A DNA stretch of 23,687 nucleotides, from the NCBI GenBank assembly GCA_964434235.1, contig CAYSUN010000013.1:1-23687 (forward strand). The letters are read 5' to 3'. This DNA comes from JABMRF01 sp964434235 (GTDB lineage: Bacteria > Patescibacteriota > Patescibacteriia > UBA11705 > JABHMO01). This document shows, piece after piece, positions 14,983 through 21,701 of this stretch. A model generated the notes under the pieces. That model saw only the letters and a list, made by a program, of their open reading frames with translations, made no database searches and was not told the DNA's origin. How positions within the stretch are numbered: position 1 is the stretch's first letter; each line of letters starts with the position of its first letter. The position numbers were made by a program, and so were the translations under genes.

Positions 14983-15139
14983 TAAAAAAACTCCTACTAC
15001 GGACAGACAAGAAATTTTTACTAAGGTCAGATCGAGCCGAAGCCTGGTCTCACCTGAAGTAAAAATCCCATGCTTGTCGTGTCTGCCCATAGTAAGAGAT
15101 TTTCATATTAATGTAGCAAATTGCTACCCTCCTTGTCAA
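14983..15139 (-). ncRNA. Candidate small RNA: 108-base imperfect hairpin with U tract
   Basis: On the minus strand the stretch 15098 to 14991 folds into one long rod. The outer 12-bp stem (CTCTTACTATGG with CCGTAGTAGGAG, two G-U pairs) is followed by GACAAG/CTTGTC, a perfect 9-bp stem (ATTTTTACT/AGTAAAAAT), AGGT/ACCT, and an apex closed by a stable C(UUCG)G tetraloop. Seven T residues follow directly. A TTGACA/TAATAT promoter lies upstream, so the transcript would be about 155 bases. On the plus strand there is no good U tract. It converges on the VanW-family gene. It may be an independent small RNA, or a large terminator of the 18-codon frame that overlaps it. SRP RNA was considered, but the GGAA apex is absent. 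Confidence 0.5.
15050..15106 (-). CDS. Possible 18-residue peptide overlapping the long hairpin
   Basis: ATG to TGA frame encoding MKISYYGQTRQAWDFYFR, rich in aromatic residues. An AAGGAGGG site stands about 20 bases before the ATG, too far for normal use. However, the bases between form a hairpin (GTAGCAATTTGCTAC), and folding it would bring the SD to about 6 bases. The codons run up the 5' arm of the 108-base hairpin, a layout reminiscent of leader peptides, but no gene follows on this strand. Coding is uncertain. Confidence 0.3.
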   Translation of the reverse strand: MKISYYGQTRQAWDFYFR

Positions 15140-15145
15140 CTATAT

Positions 15146-15174
15146 ATATTAGCAAACTATTAAAATTTTGTCAA
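15146..15174 (-). promoter_or_regulatory. Promoter of the hairpin transcript
   Basis: Minus strand: TTGACA, 17-base spacer ending in TTTGC, TAATAT. Start predicted near 15139. Confidence 0.55.
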
Positions 15175-15323
15175 TAGCTGACAACAAATTAAGTATTTTG
15201 CTAATTTTAGATAAAATTTAATACAAGTTTCCCACATACCCTCTTAATCATTTAAAGTATACCACGAAAAATTAAAATCTGCCACACTTGCTTTATTTTT
15301 TATCAATCTCTTCTTCAAATAAA
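15175..15323. other. Intergenic stretch without visible feature
   Basis: AT-rich bases between the hairpin promoter and the next terminator. I see no gene, strong hairpin or repeat in it. Confidence 0.5.
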
Positions 15324-15351
15324 AACACCTCAATATGTTGACTGAGGTGTT
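15320..15351 (-). terminator. Terminator of the 104-residue protein gene
   Basis: On the minus strand AACACCTCA pairs with TGAGGTGTT around a 10-base loop GTCAACATAT, followed by TTTTATTTG. The loop contains the GTYNACAT string also seen in the three CAGACG terminators. Confidence 0.8.
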
Positions 15352-15366
15352 GAGATTTTCATTGAT

Positions 15367-15681
15367 TTACATCCTTAATTTAAAGAAATTATCAACCACC
15401 AATTTAATGTCCGTATCGCTAAGATGGGGCATCTCTGCTTTGAAATGTTTTTCCAGTCTCTCTGGAGAAAGTTTCATATCATTAAAATCTTTTTCCCAAG
15501 CTCTAAGCGAAGCCTGCTCATCCTCTCCTTGATAAAGAATGTTAGGATAAGCTTGAGCAACTGTGTCACCAGAACCATCTTGCATCATACCAGAATAAAA
15601 CTCTTGAAATTCCTTCTGCGTTTCCCACATACTTCGACTTGATTGTCCAATGTTATTCCTTAATGTTACATGCCAACTCAT
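15367..15681 (-). CDS. Small hypothetical protein (104 residues)
   Basis: A soluble, mostly helical 104-residue protein starting MSWHVTLRNNIGQSSRSMWE and ending DTDIKLVVDNFFKLRM, rich in Asp, Glu and Met. The C-terminal half (LSPERLEKHFKAEMPHLSDTDIKLVVDNFFKLR) looks like a helical bundle. I recognise no family. A longer frame starts at 15702, but a strong SD site (AAGGAGGTG) lies 4-5 bases before the ATG at 15681, which fixes the start. It is a complete cassette: TTGACA promoter about 60 bases upstream, SD, gene, and terminator 16 bases after the stop. The clpP terminator ends 5 bases before its -35 box. Confidence 0.78.
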   Translation of the reverse strand: MSWHVTLRNNIGQSSRSMWETQKEFQEFYSGMMQDGSGDTVAQAYPNILYQGEDEQASLRAWEKDFNDMKLSPERLEKHFKAEMPHLSDTDIKLVVDNFFKLRM

Positions 15682-15717
15682 ATGGCACCTCCTTGTTTGC
15701 AAATCATCGGAAGTATT

Positions 15718-15745
15718 AGATTATCACAGATGTATAATTTGTCAA
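15718..15745 (-). promoter_or_regulatory. Promoter of the 104-residue protein gene
   Basis: Minus strand: TTGACA, 16-base spacer ending TGTGA, then TAATCT. The TTGACA...TGTGATA arrangement matches the promoters of the two small genes near the right end. Confidence 0.6.
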
Positions 15746-15749
15746 CACT

Positions 15750-15779
15750 AAAAAACAGCTCATTCCTTAGCTGTTTTTT
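15750..15779 (-). terminator. Terminator of clpP
   Basis: AAAAAACAGCT pairs with AGCTGTTTTTT around an 8-base loop. It lies 24 bases after the clpP stop on the minus strand. Confidence 0.85.
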
Positions 15780-15803
15780 ATTATCTTTTTTAATAATTTG
15801 ATT

Positions 15804-16376
15804 CTAGATAATCTTATCAATCAATCCGTAATTTTTAGCTTCTTCAGCTGTCATATAATAATCACGATCAGAATCTTTTTCAACTACTGCCAATGACTTG
15901 CCTGTATGTTTGGCTAAAATTTTATTTAAATTATCCTTAACGCGTAAAATTTCTTCTGCTTGGATTTTAATATCACTAGCTTGACCTTGAGCACCACCCA
16001 TTACCTGATGAATCATAACCTTTGAATTTGGCAAAGAAAATCGTTTACCCTTAGCTCCAGCTGTTAAAAGCAATGAGCCCATGCTAGCAGCTAAACCAAT
16101 ACAGATTGTAGCTACATCTGGTTTAATATATTGCATTGTATCGTAAATTGCCAAACCAGCACTAACTGATCCACCAGGAGTATTAATGTAAATCTTAATA
16201 TCTTTTTTTGGATCTTCACTTTCTAAAAATAACAACTGCGCAACAACAGAATTGGCTAAAAGATCATCGATAGGCAAACCAATAAAAATTATTCTTTCTT
16301 TTAGTAAGCGTGAATAAATATCATAAGCTCTTTCACCGTAATGTGTTTTTTCAATAACTGTAGGAATTAAATTCAT
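15804..16376 (-). CDS. clpP: ATP-dependent Clp protease proteolytic subunit
   Basis: Serine peptidase that forms the barrel degrading substrates unfolded by ClpX/ClpA/ClpC. The 190 residues match the family length. The catalytic triad is visible: Ser98 in GLAASMGS, His123 in KVMIHQVMGG and Asp172 in DSDRDYYMT. The family signatures YINTPGGSVSAGLAIYD and FIGLPIDD are present, and the N-terminal MNLIPTVIEKTHYGERAYDIYSRLL is a normal ClpP axial loop, so no propeptide is evident. The gene is monocistronic with its own promoter and terminator. No SD site. No Clp ATPase gene is in the window. Confidence 0.97.
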   Translation of the reverse strand: MNLIPTVIEKTHYGERAYDIYSRLLKERIIFIGLPIDDLLANSVVAQLLFLESEDPKKDIKIYINTPGGSVSAGLAIYDTMQYIKPDVATICIGLAASMGSLLLTAGAKGKRFSLPNSKVMIHQVMGGAQGQASDIKIQAEEILRVKDNLNKILAKHTGKSLAVVEKDSDRDYYMTAEEAKNYGLIDKII

Positions 16377-16481
16377 AAGTATAATAGAAATAAAATCACT
16401 AAAAAGATAACATTCGATTAATTTTTATTTTGTTAGCTTTTTCAGAAAATTTTGTTTCTTAATTTTTGTTTTACTAAATGT

Positions 16482-16510
16482 ATTATATTTTATTCTTGCA
16501 ATCTAGTCAA
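16482..16510 (-). promoter_or_regulatory. Promoter of clpP
   Basis: Minus strand: TTGACT (5 of 6), 17-base spacer, perfect TATAAT. Leader of about 100 bases. Confidence 0.75.
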
Positions 16511-16584
16511 AATTATTATTTATTATTATCAACATGATATTTACAGTAATTTTACCAAAGAAAGCTAAAAACTGCCAACGACCA

Positions 16585-16613
16585 TTGACAAATTGTTAAT
16601 TATATGCTACAAT
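16585..16613 (+). promoter_or_regulatory. Strong promoter of the structured RNA region
   Basis: Consensus TTGACA, 17-base spacer ending TGC (extended -10), TACAAT (5 of 6). This is the best promoter in the window by consensus, yet no recognisable gene follows for almost 700 bases. Confidence 0.8.
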
Positions 16614-16619
16614 GCTACA

Positions 16620-17068
16620 TTACCTTAACAAATGCTTGCCAGCAAAATGATGATAGAGGAGAGAGACGATGTGCTTTTTTCTTGGTCTAAAAACCAAATA
16701 AAAGGCCATCATATCATCAACAAAATTAGACAACTGAGAAATTTCCAAATCGCTCAAATGTTCTAATTTCCTCTTCATCATTTTGCTGGCAATAATAATT
16801 TTTAATAAATTGATGAGGAGAGAGGCTGGGCTACAATCCTCAATAGAGCTCGTACGCCCTATCCTCATCAGCTTATTGATAATTAACAATAAATCAACTT
16901 CTCAAAAGAGTAGACAAACCCCTCAGAGGCGAGGGATTCTCTCTCCTCTCACAGCTAAAAATTGTTCTTTTTAATTTTGCTGTGAATTGTCTGCTCTTTT
17001 GGGAAGTTCATAGAACTTCCTGTTATATGAAGGGGGTGGTTTCGAGTGAACCATCCCCCTTTGTTTTT
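16620..17068 (+). ncRNA. Candidate large structured RNA (about 450 bases), family unknown
   Basis: Between a near-consensus promoter and a strong GC-rich terminator lie nested inverted repeats. H1: an exact 18-bp pairing of 16636-16653 with 16775-16792, prolonged by AGAGGA/TCCTCT after a bulge, enclosing smaller stems. H2: TGATGAGGA/TCCTCATCA (16811-16819 with 16862-16870) with an inner GGGCTAC/GTA(C)GCCC stem. H3: a 22-bp helix of 16896-16917 with 16987-17008 containing two G-U pairs, enclosing CCCTC/GAGGG and a 12-bp CACAGC...GCTGTG stem. A last hairpin (17002-17020) competes with H3. GAGGAGAGAG occurs in H1 and in H2, and its exact complement lies inside H3, so long-range pairing is possible. 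RNase P RNA and tmRNA signatures are not seen. Frames of 44 and 53 codons exist inside but lack start signals. Confidence 0.6.
17031..17068 (+). terminator. Terminator of the structured RNA region
   Basis: AGGGGGTGGTT pairs with AACCATCCCCCT (one bulged T) around TCGAGTG, followed by TTGTTTTT. It is the most GC-rich hairpin in the window. Confidence 0.9.
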
Positions 17069-17199
17069 AAATAACTATTTAGATTGATTTAAGGAATTGT
17101 TCAGTTATCAACAGACCCCTAACCCCAAAGAAATATATTATTTTAATATTATCGACATTTATCCCATTTTATGGATTTAATATCTGTACATTCAAATTT

Positions 17200-17213
17200 C
17201 TGTATGCTAAAAT
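17200..17213 (+). promoter_or_regulatory. Possible extended -10 promoter of ftsK
   Basis: TATGCTAAAAT gives a TGC-extended -10 box TAAAAT, with a poor TGTACA -35 at an 18-base spacing. About 75 bases upstream of the ftsK ATG. Confidence 0.4.
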
Positions 17214-17293
17214 GAGCTATAGATACCCCCTAAACAATTAAGGAAAAATTGGATCAAATTTCTAATTTGTTCTAAAAATTCTAATATAAAAAA

Positions 17294-19726
17294 ATGGTAA
17301 AAAGAAAAAATAAAAAAAGATATCAAGAAGTTGAATATTACAGCCTAAGTCAAGAAACTAAAAGAGGAATTATTATTATATTCCTTTTTATTATTGCTTT
17401 AATTAGCATTCTAAGCTTTTTAAGTTTAGCTGGGCAAGCTGGAATTTACATTGACTGGGGACTTGGAATTGCTTTTGGTTGGGGCCGATTTGCTTTTCCT
17501 GTAATTTTAATTGCCCTTGGCTATGTTATGGCTAAGCCAAGCCAATACCAAATATCTATCCCAAATTATATTGGAATTACGATATTTTTTCTTGGTTTAC
17601 ACGGATTATTGCACACCAAAATTCCTTTTGAAAACTCTTGGGAATTAGCTTTTAGTGGGGTCGGAGGAGGCGTAGTTGGTTATGCTGTAAGCTATCCCCT
17701 TATTATGTATTTAGGTTTTTGGGCCAGTTTAATAATTTTAATTGGCATTCTTGTTTGTAGTTTTTTGTTAATGTTTAATACAAGCTTAGAAACCATCTTT
17801 GCCAAAACAAACTTTTTAAAACAATTACCGTTAATGTTTAACAAACGACAGCCGTCAGATAATGATAACAGTTCAAATGAAGAAGAAACTTTTGATGAAG
17901 AAAATGAAGCTGAATATGAAAGCCAAACATCAACAGACGATGAATCACAAACTCGAGTATCAGGATTTAGAGTATCACCTCAAACTTTAACCAAAAAAGA
18001 ATCAGCTTCTGGTATCCGTACACAAAGAATCAAAATTGATTTACCAATAAGTTTACTTGATGATAAAAAATCAAAACCAACGAGTGGCGATATCAAAATG
18101 GGAGCTGAAAGGATCCAAAAAACACTTGAAAATTTCAATATACCAGTTGAAATGCATGAAATTCAAGTTGGACCAACTGTAACCCAATACACACTAAAAC
18201 CAGCTGAAGGAATAAAACTTTCAAAAATAACAACACTTAGTAATGATCTAGCTTTAGCGTTAGCTGCTCATCCAATTAGAATTGAAGCTCCAATTCCAGG
18301 AAAATCATTGGTCGGCATAGAAGTACCAAACCAAAAGCCAGCTATTGTTCGCATTAGAGAATTAATTGAATCAAAAGAATTTAAAGAACGAAAAACAAAT
18401 GTTACAACAGTCCTCGGCAAGGATGTTAGTGGTAAATGTTGGGTTGACGATATTTCTTCTATGCCTCATTTACTTGTTGCTGGTTCAACTGGTTCAGGAA
18501 AAAGTGTTTGTTTAAATGCTCTTTTAATGAGTCTTTTATATGAAAACAATCCCGACACATTAAGATTAATTCTTGTTGATCCTAAACGGGTAGAATTTCC
18601 AGTTTACAACGGAATCCCTCACTTGCTAACACCTGTAATCACTGATGTTACCAAAACAGTTTACGCTTTACGCTGGGCAATTACTGAAATGGACAGACGT
18701 TTTGATGTGCTTGCTAAAGATAAAAAAAGAAATCTAGAATCATACAATCAAAAAGCTAAAGAAAAAATACCTCACATTGTAATTATAATTGACGAATTAG
18801 CAGATTTAATGGTTGCTGCTGCAGCTGAAGTTGAAGGCTCAATTATTAGATTAACTCAAATGGCCAGAGCTGTAGGAATCCACCTAGTTGTGGCCACACA
18901 AAGACCTTCAGTTGATGTTATTACCGGTTTAATTAAAGCTAACATACCTTGTAGAATTGCTTTCAGTGTTGCTTCTCTAATGGATTCACGAACAATTTTA
19001 GATTCTTCTGGAGCTGAGAAGCTAGTTGGTAAGGGCGATATGCTTTACATGACTCCAAGAACTTCAAAACCAAGACGTATCCAAGGCGCTTTTGTCAGTG
19101 ATGAGGAGATTAAACGAGTTGTTGATTTTCTCAAAAATGCTTGCGACGGAGAACCTGATTACCAAGAAGAAGTTACTGAAAAACCTAATGCAACCTCAAG
19201 CTTTGATTTCAAAGGTGGTAGCGGTGATGACGGAGATGAATTATTTGAAGAAGCAAAGAATTTAATACTTGAATCAGGCAAGGCCTCTGCTTCATATTTA
19301 CAAAGACGTTTGCGAGTTGGTTATGCTCGAGCGGCCAGACTAATTGACTTACTTGAAGAAGCTGGCATTGTTGGTCCAGCCTCGGGCGCCAAACCTCGTG
19401 ATATTTTAATTGATAAATTATCAACAAGAAATCCAATTCAAAAGCAAGAACTGATTGAGGAAAGCCCTTCGTTCGATAATTTCGAAGACGAAGAAGAAGA
19501 TGAACCAACTGAACAAGAAATTGACAATGAAGATCTTATTGAAAACAATAATCAAGATAACGAAGAACAAGACGCCAGTGTTTTTGAAAAAAAACTTGAA
19601 ACGGAGAACGAAATTGACGAAATGGCTGACTTAGACTTAGAATCTGACGATGAATTTATAGAAGATGAACAAGAAGAAAAACCAACCCCGCGAAAATCAG
19701 AAAATCACGATGATGAAATATATTAA
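17294..19726 (+). CDS. ftsK: DNA translocase FtsK/SpoIIIE
   Basis: Membrane-anchored hexameric ATPase that pumps chromosome ends through the closing septum. The N-terminus has about four to five TM segments (about 25-46, 55-80, 90-107, 122-140, 143-161) and a short acidic linker (185-245). The motor follows: alpha/beta domains (about 245-380), Walker A GSTGSGKS (397-404), LVDPKRVEF, Walker B HIVIIIDEL (Asp500, Glu501) and ATQRPSVDVITG. The winged-helix gamma domain (about 648-706, ASASYLQRRLRVGYARAARLIDLLEEAGIVG) reads DNA orientation motifs in relatives. Unusually, about 100 residues follow gamma, about half of them Asp, Glu or Asn; gamma is normally the C-terminus. A RodZ-like gene starts 26 bases downstream and recA after it, probably one operon. 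Confidence 0.96.
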   Translation: MVKRKNKKRYQEVEYYSLSQETKRGIIIIFLFIIALISILSFLSLAGQAGIYIDWGLGIAFGWGRFAFPVILIALGYVMAKPSQYQISIPNYIGITIFFLGLHGLLHTKIPFENSWELAFSGVGGGVVGYAVSYPLIMYLGFWASLIILIGILVCSFLLMFNTSLETIFAKTNFLKQLPLMFNKRQPSDNDNSSNEEETFDEENEAEYESQTSTDDESQTRVSGFRVSPQTLTKKESASGIRTQRIKIDLPISLLDDKKSKPTSGDIKMGAERIQKTLENFNIPVEMHEIQVGPTVTQYTLKPAEGIKLSKITTLSNDLALALAAHPIRIEAPIPGKSLVGIEVPNQKPAIVRIRELIESKEFKERKTNVTTVLGKDVSGKCWVDDISSMPHLLVAGSTGSGKSVCLNALLMSLLYENNPDTLRLILVDPKRVEFPVYNGIPHLLTPVITDVTKTVYALRWAITEMDRRFDVLAKDKKRNLESYNQKAKEKIPHIVIIIDELADLMVAAAAEVEGSIIRLTQMARAVGIHLVVATQRPSVDVITGLIKANIPCRIAFSVASLMDSRTILDSSGAEKLVGKGDMLYMTPRTSKPRRIQGAFVSDEEIKRVVDFLKNACDGEPDYQEEVTEKPNATSSFDFKGGSGDDGDELFEEAKNLILESGKASASYLQRRLRVGYARAARLIDLLEEAGIVGPASGAKPRDILIDKLSTRNPIQKQELIEESPSFDNFEDEEEDEPTEQEIDNEDLIENNNQDNEEQDASVFEKKLETENEIDEMADLDLESDDEFIEDEQEEKPTPRKSENHDDEIY

Positions 19727-19752
19727 TAATTAATTGATTGTAATTACTAAAA

Positions 19753-20436
19753 ATGACCGGCTTTATAAATAAAAAAATTAGTACTATTCAAACCCTGGGT
19801 GAAAAACTGGAAAAACACAGATTAGAGAATGGTTTATCAAGAGATAAAGCTGCTCGAGCAATCAATATTAATGTTCGTTATATTAAGTATTTAGAAAACA
19901 ACGACTACAAGCAAATGCCCGCTAATGTTTACGCCCTAAATATAATTCGCAGTTATGCAAATCTTTTAAACTTAAACCCTGCCATGGTTGAAGAATTATA
20001 TAAAAATGAAAAATCTTTTTTTTACAAAACGCAGAAAAAAAATACTCCCAAAGAATTAAGTAGAGTTCAAAAAATTTTGAACAAAATATTAAATCCACAT
20101 AACATAAAATATTCCATTATATTTTTTCTTCTTTTAGCAATTACACTTTATCTAGGAATAGAAGTTAATAAAATAATTTCTCCACCAGAACTACTAGTTT
20201 TTTCGCCATTAGACAATTTAATAACCAGTGAAAGACTAATAACTATTCAAGGGCAAACTGAAAAGGAAGTCCAATTAAGAATAAACAATCGACCACTACT
20301 AAGTGACAAACAAGGAAATTTCAATTTACAACTAGACTTGCAAAAAGGTTTAAACATTATTAAAATTTCTGCTCAAAAAAAATACAGCAAAGAACAAATT
20401 GTTTATAAAAAAGTAATTGTTGCTGATGAACTATAA
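19753..20436 (+). CDS. RodZ-like membrane protein with N-terminal helix-turn-helix
   Basis: A 227-residue type II membrane protein. The cytoplasmic N-terminus holds an HTH_25-type domain (about 12-80; LGEKLEKHRLENGLSRDKAARAININVRYIKYLENNDYKQMPANVYALNIIRSYANLL), a basic juxtamembrane region, one TM helix (about 116-136) and an extracellular beta domain (about 145-225; LLVFSPLDNLITSERLITIQGQT...RINNRPLLSDKQGNFNLQLDLQKGLNIIKI), an Ig-like/glucodextranase-B-like fold. RodZ links MreB to the wall-synthesis machinery in rods; that role here is an inference from the domain plan, as no mreB is in the window. It lies between ftsK (26-base gap) and recA (67-base gap) with no terminator. Confidence 0.88.
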   Translation: MTGFINKKISTIQTLGEKLEKHRLENGLSRDKAARAININVRYIKYLENNDYKQMPANVYALNIIRSYANLLNLNPAMVEELYKNEKSFFYKTQKKNTPKELSRVQKILNKILNPHNIKYSIIFFLLLAITLYLGIEVNKIISPPELLVFSPLDNLITSERLITIQGQTEKEVQLRINNRPLLSDKQGNFNLQLDLQKGLNIIKISAQKKYSKEQIVYKKVIVADEL

Positions 20437-20464
20437 AATAAATCATATATAATTAAATAATTTA

Positions 20465-20498
20465 CTTCAAAAAACTTCATGCTTAATTTTTTGAAGGA
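20465..20498 (+). promoter_or_regulatory. recA leader hairpin overlapping its SD site
   Basis: CTTCAAAAAA (20465-20474) is exactly complementary to TTTTTTGAAG (20487-20496). The 3' arm covers the first four bases of the recA SD site GAAGGA (20493-20498), which stands 5 bases before the ATG. recA is the only core gene here with an SD site. Confidence 0.55.
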
Positions 20499-20503
20499 AA
20501 AAT

Positions 20504-21541
20504 ATGACAAAAAAACTTAATCAGGAGGAATCAACAGAAAAAACTGCAAAAAACAAAGCGGCCGATGATGCCATTTCGCAAATTCACCAAAGATTTGGCG
20601 AAGGCTCTATTATGAAACTTGGAGAAGCTATTACTATGAATGTCGAAGCCATTGAAACTGGCAGTATTTCTTTAGACATTGCACTTGGCGTTGGTGGGGT
20701 TCCACGAGGAAGAATAATTGAGGTTTTTGGACCAGAATCTTCTGGTAAAACTACTTTAGCTCAACACATTGTAGCAGAGGTTCAAAAAAAAGGAGGTACA
20801 GCTGCTTTCATCGACGCAGAACACGCGCTTGACCCTGATTACGCAAAAAAAATCGGGATTAATATTAATGAAATGTTCATTTCTCAACCCGACACAGGTG
20901 AACAAGCTTTAGAAATAGTTGAAACCCTAGTTCGTTCTAATGCTATGGATATTGTTGTTATAGATTCTGTTGCCGCCTTAACTCCAAAAGCAGAAATTGA
21001 AGGTGAAATGGGTGACCGACACATGGGTTTACAAGCTAGATTGATGAGCCAAGCACTACGAAAATTAGCTGCTATAATTGGCAAAACAAAAACTACTGTA
21101 ATATTTATCAACCAAACTAGGCAAAAAATTGGTGTATTTTTCGGCAATCCAGAAACTACAACTGGTGGGACTGCTTTAAAATTTTATAGCTCTGTTCGTA
21201 TTGAAGTTCGTCGCGCAGCTCAAATTAAAAAAGCTGAAAAAACTATCGGTAATCGGGTAAAAGTAAAAGTTGTAAAAAATAAAGTAGCAGCTCCATTTCA
21301 ATCTTGTGAATTTGATATCATGTACAATGAAGGTATTTCTGTTTCTGGTGATATTATTGACATGGGGATTGAATATAAAGTAATTAACAAATCTGGTAAT
21401 TCATATTCTTATCAAGAAGAAAAACTTGGTGTTGGCCGAGAAACAGCAAAACAATATTTAAAAGAAAATCCTAAAACAATTGAAAAAATTAAAAAGGACA
21501 TTTGGACTGCTGTTTACGAAAGAAGAAAGGAAGAAGCATAG
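20504..21541 (+). CDS. recA: Recombinase RecA
   Basis: Strand-exchange ATPase of homologous recombination and DNA repair. 345 residues, typical length. Walker A is GPESSGKT (76-83), Walker B is IVVIDSVAAL (150-159), the catalytic glutamate is in DAEHALDP, loop L1 is in EIEGEMGD, and loop L2 lies in NQTRQKIGVFFGNPETTTGG, followed by TALKFYSSVR. The C-terminal domain is present but lacks the long acidic tail of E. coli RecA; the end is KKDIWTAVYERRKEEA. The N-terminus has a 20-residue Lys/Glu/Asn-rich extension before AISQIHQRFGEGSIM. Probably third gene of the ftsK operon, with a strong terminator after it. No LexA-type box is evident just upstream. Confidence 0.98.
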   Translation: MTKKLNQEESTEKTAKNKAADDAISQIHQRFGEGSIMKLGEAITMNVEAIETGSISLDIALGVGGVPRGRIIEVFGPESSGKTTLAQHIVAEVQKKGGTAAFIDAEHALDPDYAKKIGININEMFISQPDTGEQALEIVETLVRSNAMDIVVIDSVAALTPKAEIEGEMGDRHMGLQARLMSQALRKLAAIIGKTKTTVIFINQTRQKIGVFFGNPETTTGGTALKFYSSVRIEVRRAAQIKKAEKTIGNRVKVKVVKNKVAAPFQSCEFDIMYNEGISVSGDIIDMGIEYKVINKSGNSYSYQEEKLGVGRETAKQYLKENPKTIEKIKKDIWTAVYERRKEEA

Positions 21542-21587
21542 ACCATAATCTTATTTTTAGAAATAAAAATAATTAAAATATTACTTA

Positions 21588-21615
21588 ACAAAAAACTGCT
21601 TTTGCAGTTTTTTGT
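21588..21615 (+). terminator. Terminator after recA
   Basis: ACAAAAAACTGC pairs perfectly with GCAGTTTTTTGT (12 bp) around TTTT. Confidence 0.9.
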
Positions 21616-21616
21616 T

Positions 21617-21653
21617 TTGACTAAAATAACAGTATAAGTTATTATTATACTGT
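21617..21653 (+). promoter_or_regulatory. Promoter of the CBS protein gene with overlapping palindrome
   Basis: TTGACT, 17-base spacer, TATTAT (21640-21645). An exact 9-bp inverted repeat, ACAGTATAA (21629-21637) and TTATACTGT (21645-21653), brackets the -10 box: a candidate operator for a dimeric repressor. Confidence 0.65.
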
Positions 21654-21701
21654 AAAATATATACTTTAACTAACTATAACTAAATTTGCTTGTTCAATAT
21701 T

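Noticed and set aside
14991..15098. SRP (4.5S) RNA
   Set aside because: Rod shape and size fit, but the GGAA tetraloop and the conserved domain IV internal loops are missing.
15050..15106. TGA recoding (Gly or Trp) as in some Patescibacteria
   Set aside because: No conserved gene has an in-frame TGA, one gene (9868-10428) appears to end with TGA, and reading through the TGA at 15050 gives nothing recognisable.
14930..15163. 77-codon plus-strand frame
   Set aside because: It runs through the vanW terminator and the 108-base hairpin and has no start signal.
16636..16792. MITE or insertion sequence with 18-bp terminal repeats
   Set aside because: No target-site duplication at the edges, and further helices outside it belong to the same promoter-terminator unit.
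16620..16889. 89-codon minus-strand frame through the structured region
   Set aside because: It starts with TTG, has no SD site unlike the other minus-strand small genes, and its bases are the arms of H1 and H2. Kept only as an alternative in the findings.
16783..16974. Plus-strand frame of 63 codons (53 from the ATG at 16813)
   Set aside because: No start signal, low-complexity Ser/Arg-rich product, and complete overlap with the H2 and H3 helices.
16620..17068. RNase P RNA or tmRNA
   Set aside because: No GAGGAAAGUC/ACAGAA pair at the right distance, no alanine-tRNA-like ends, no tag ending in ALAA. GAGGAGAGAGGCTGGGCT faintly recalls the RNase P P4 strand but lacks a partner; only a covariance model can settle this.
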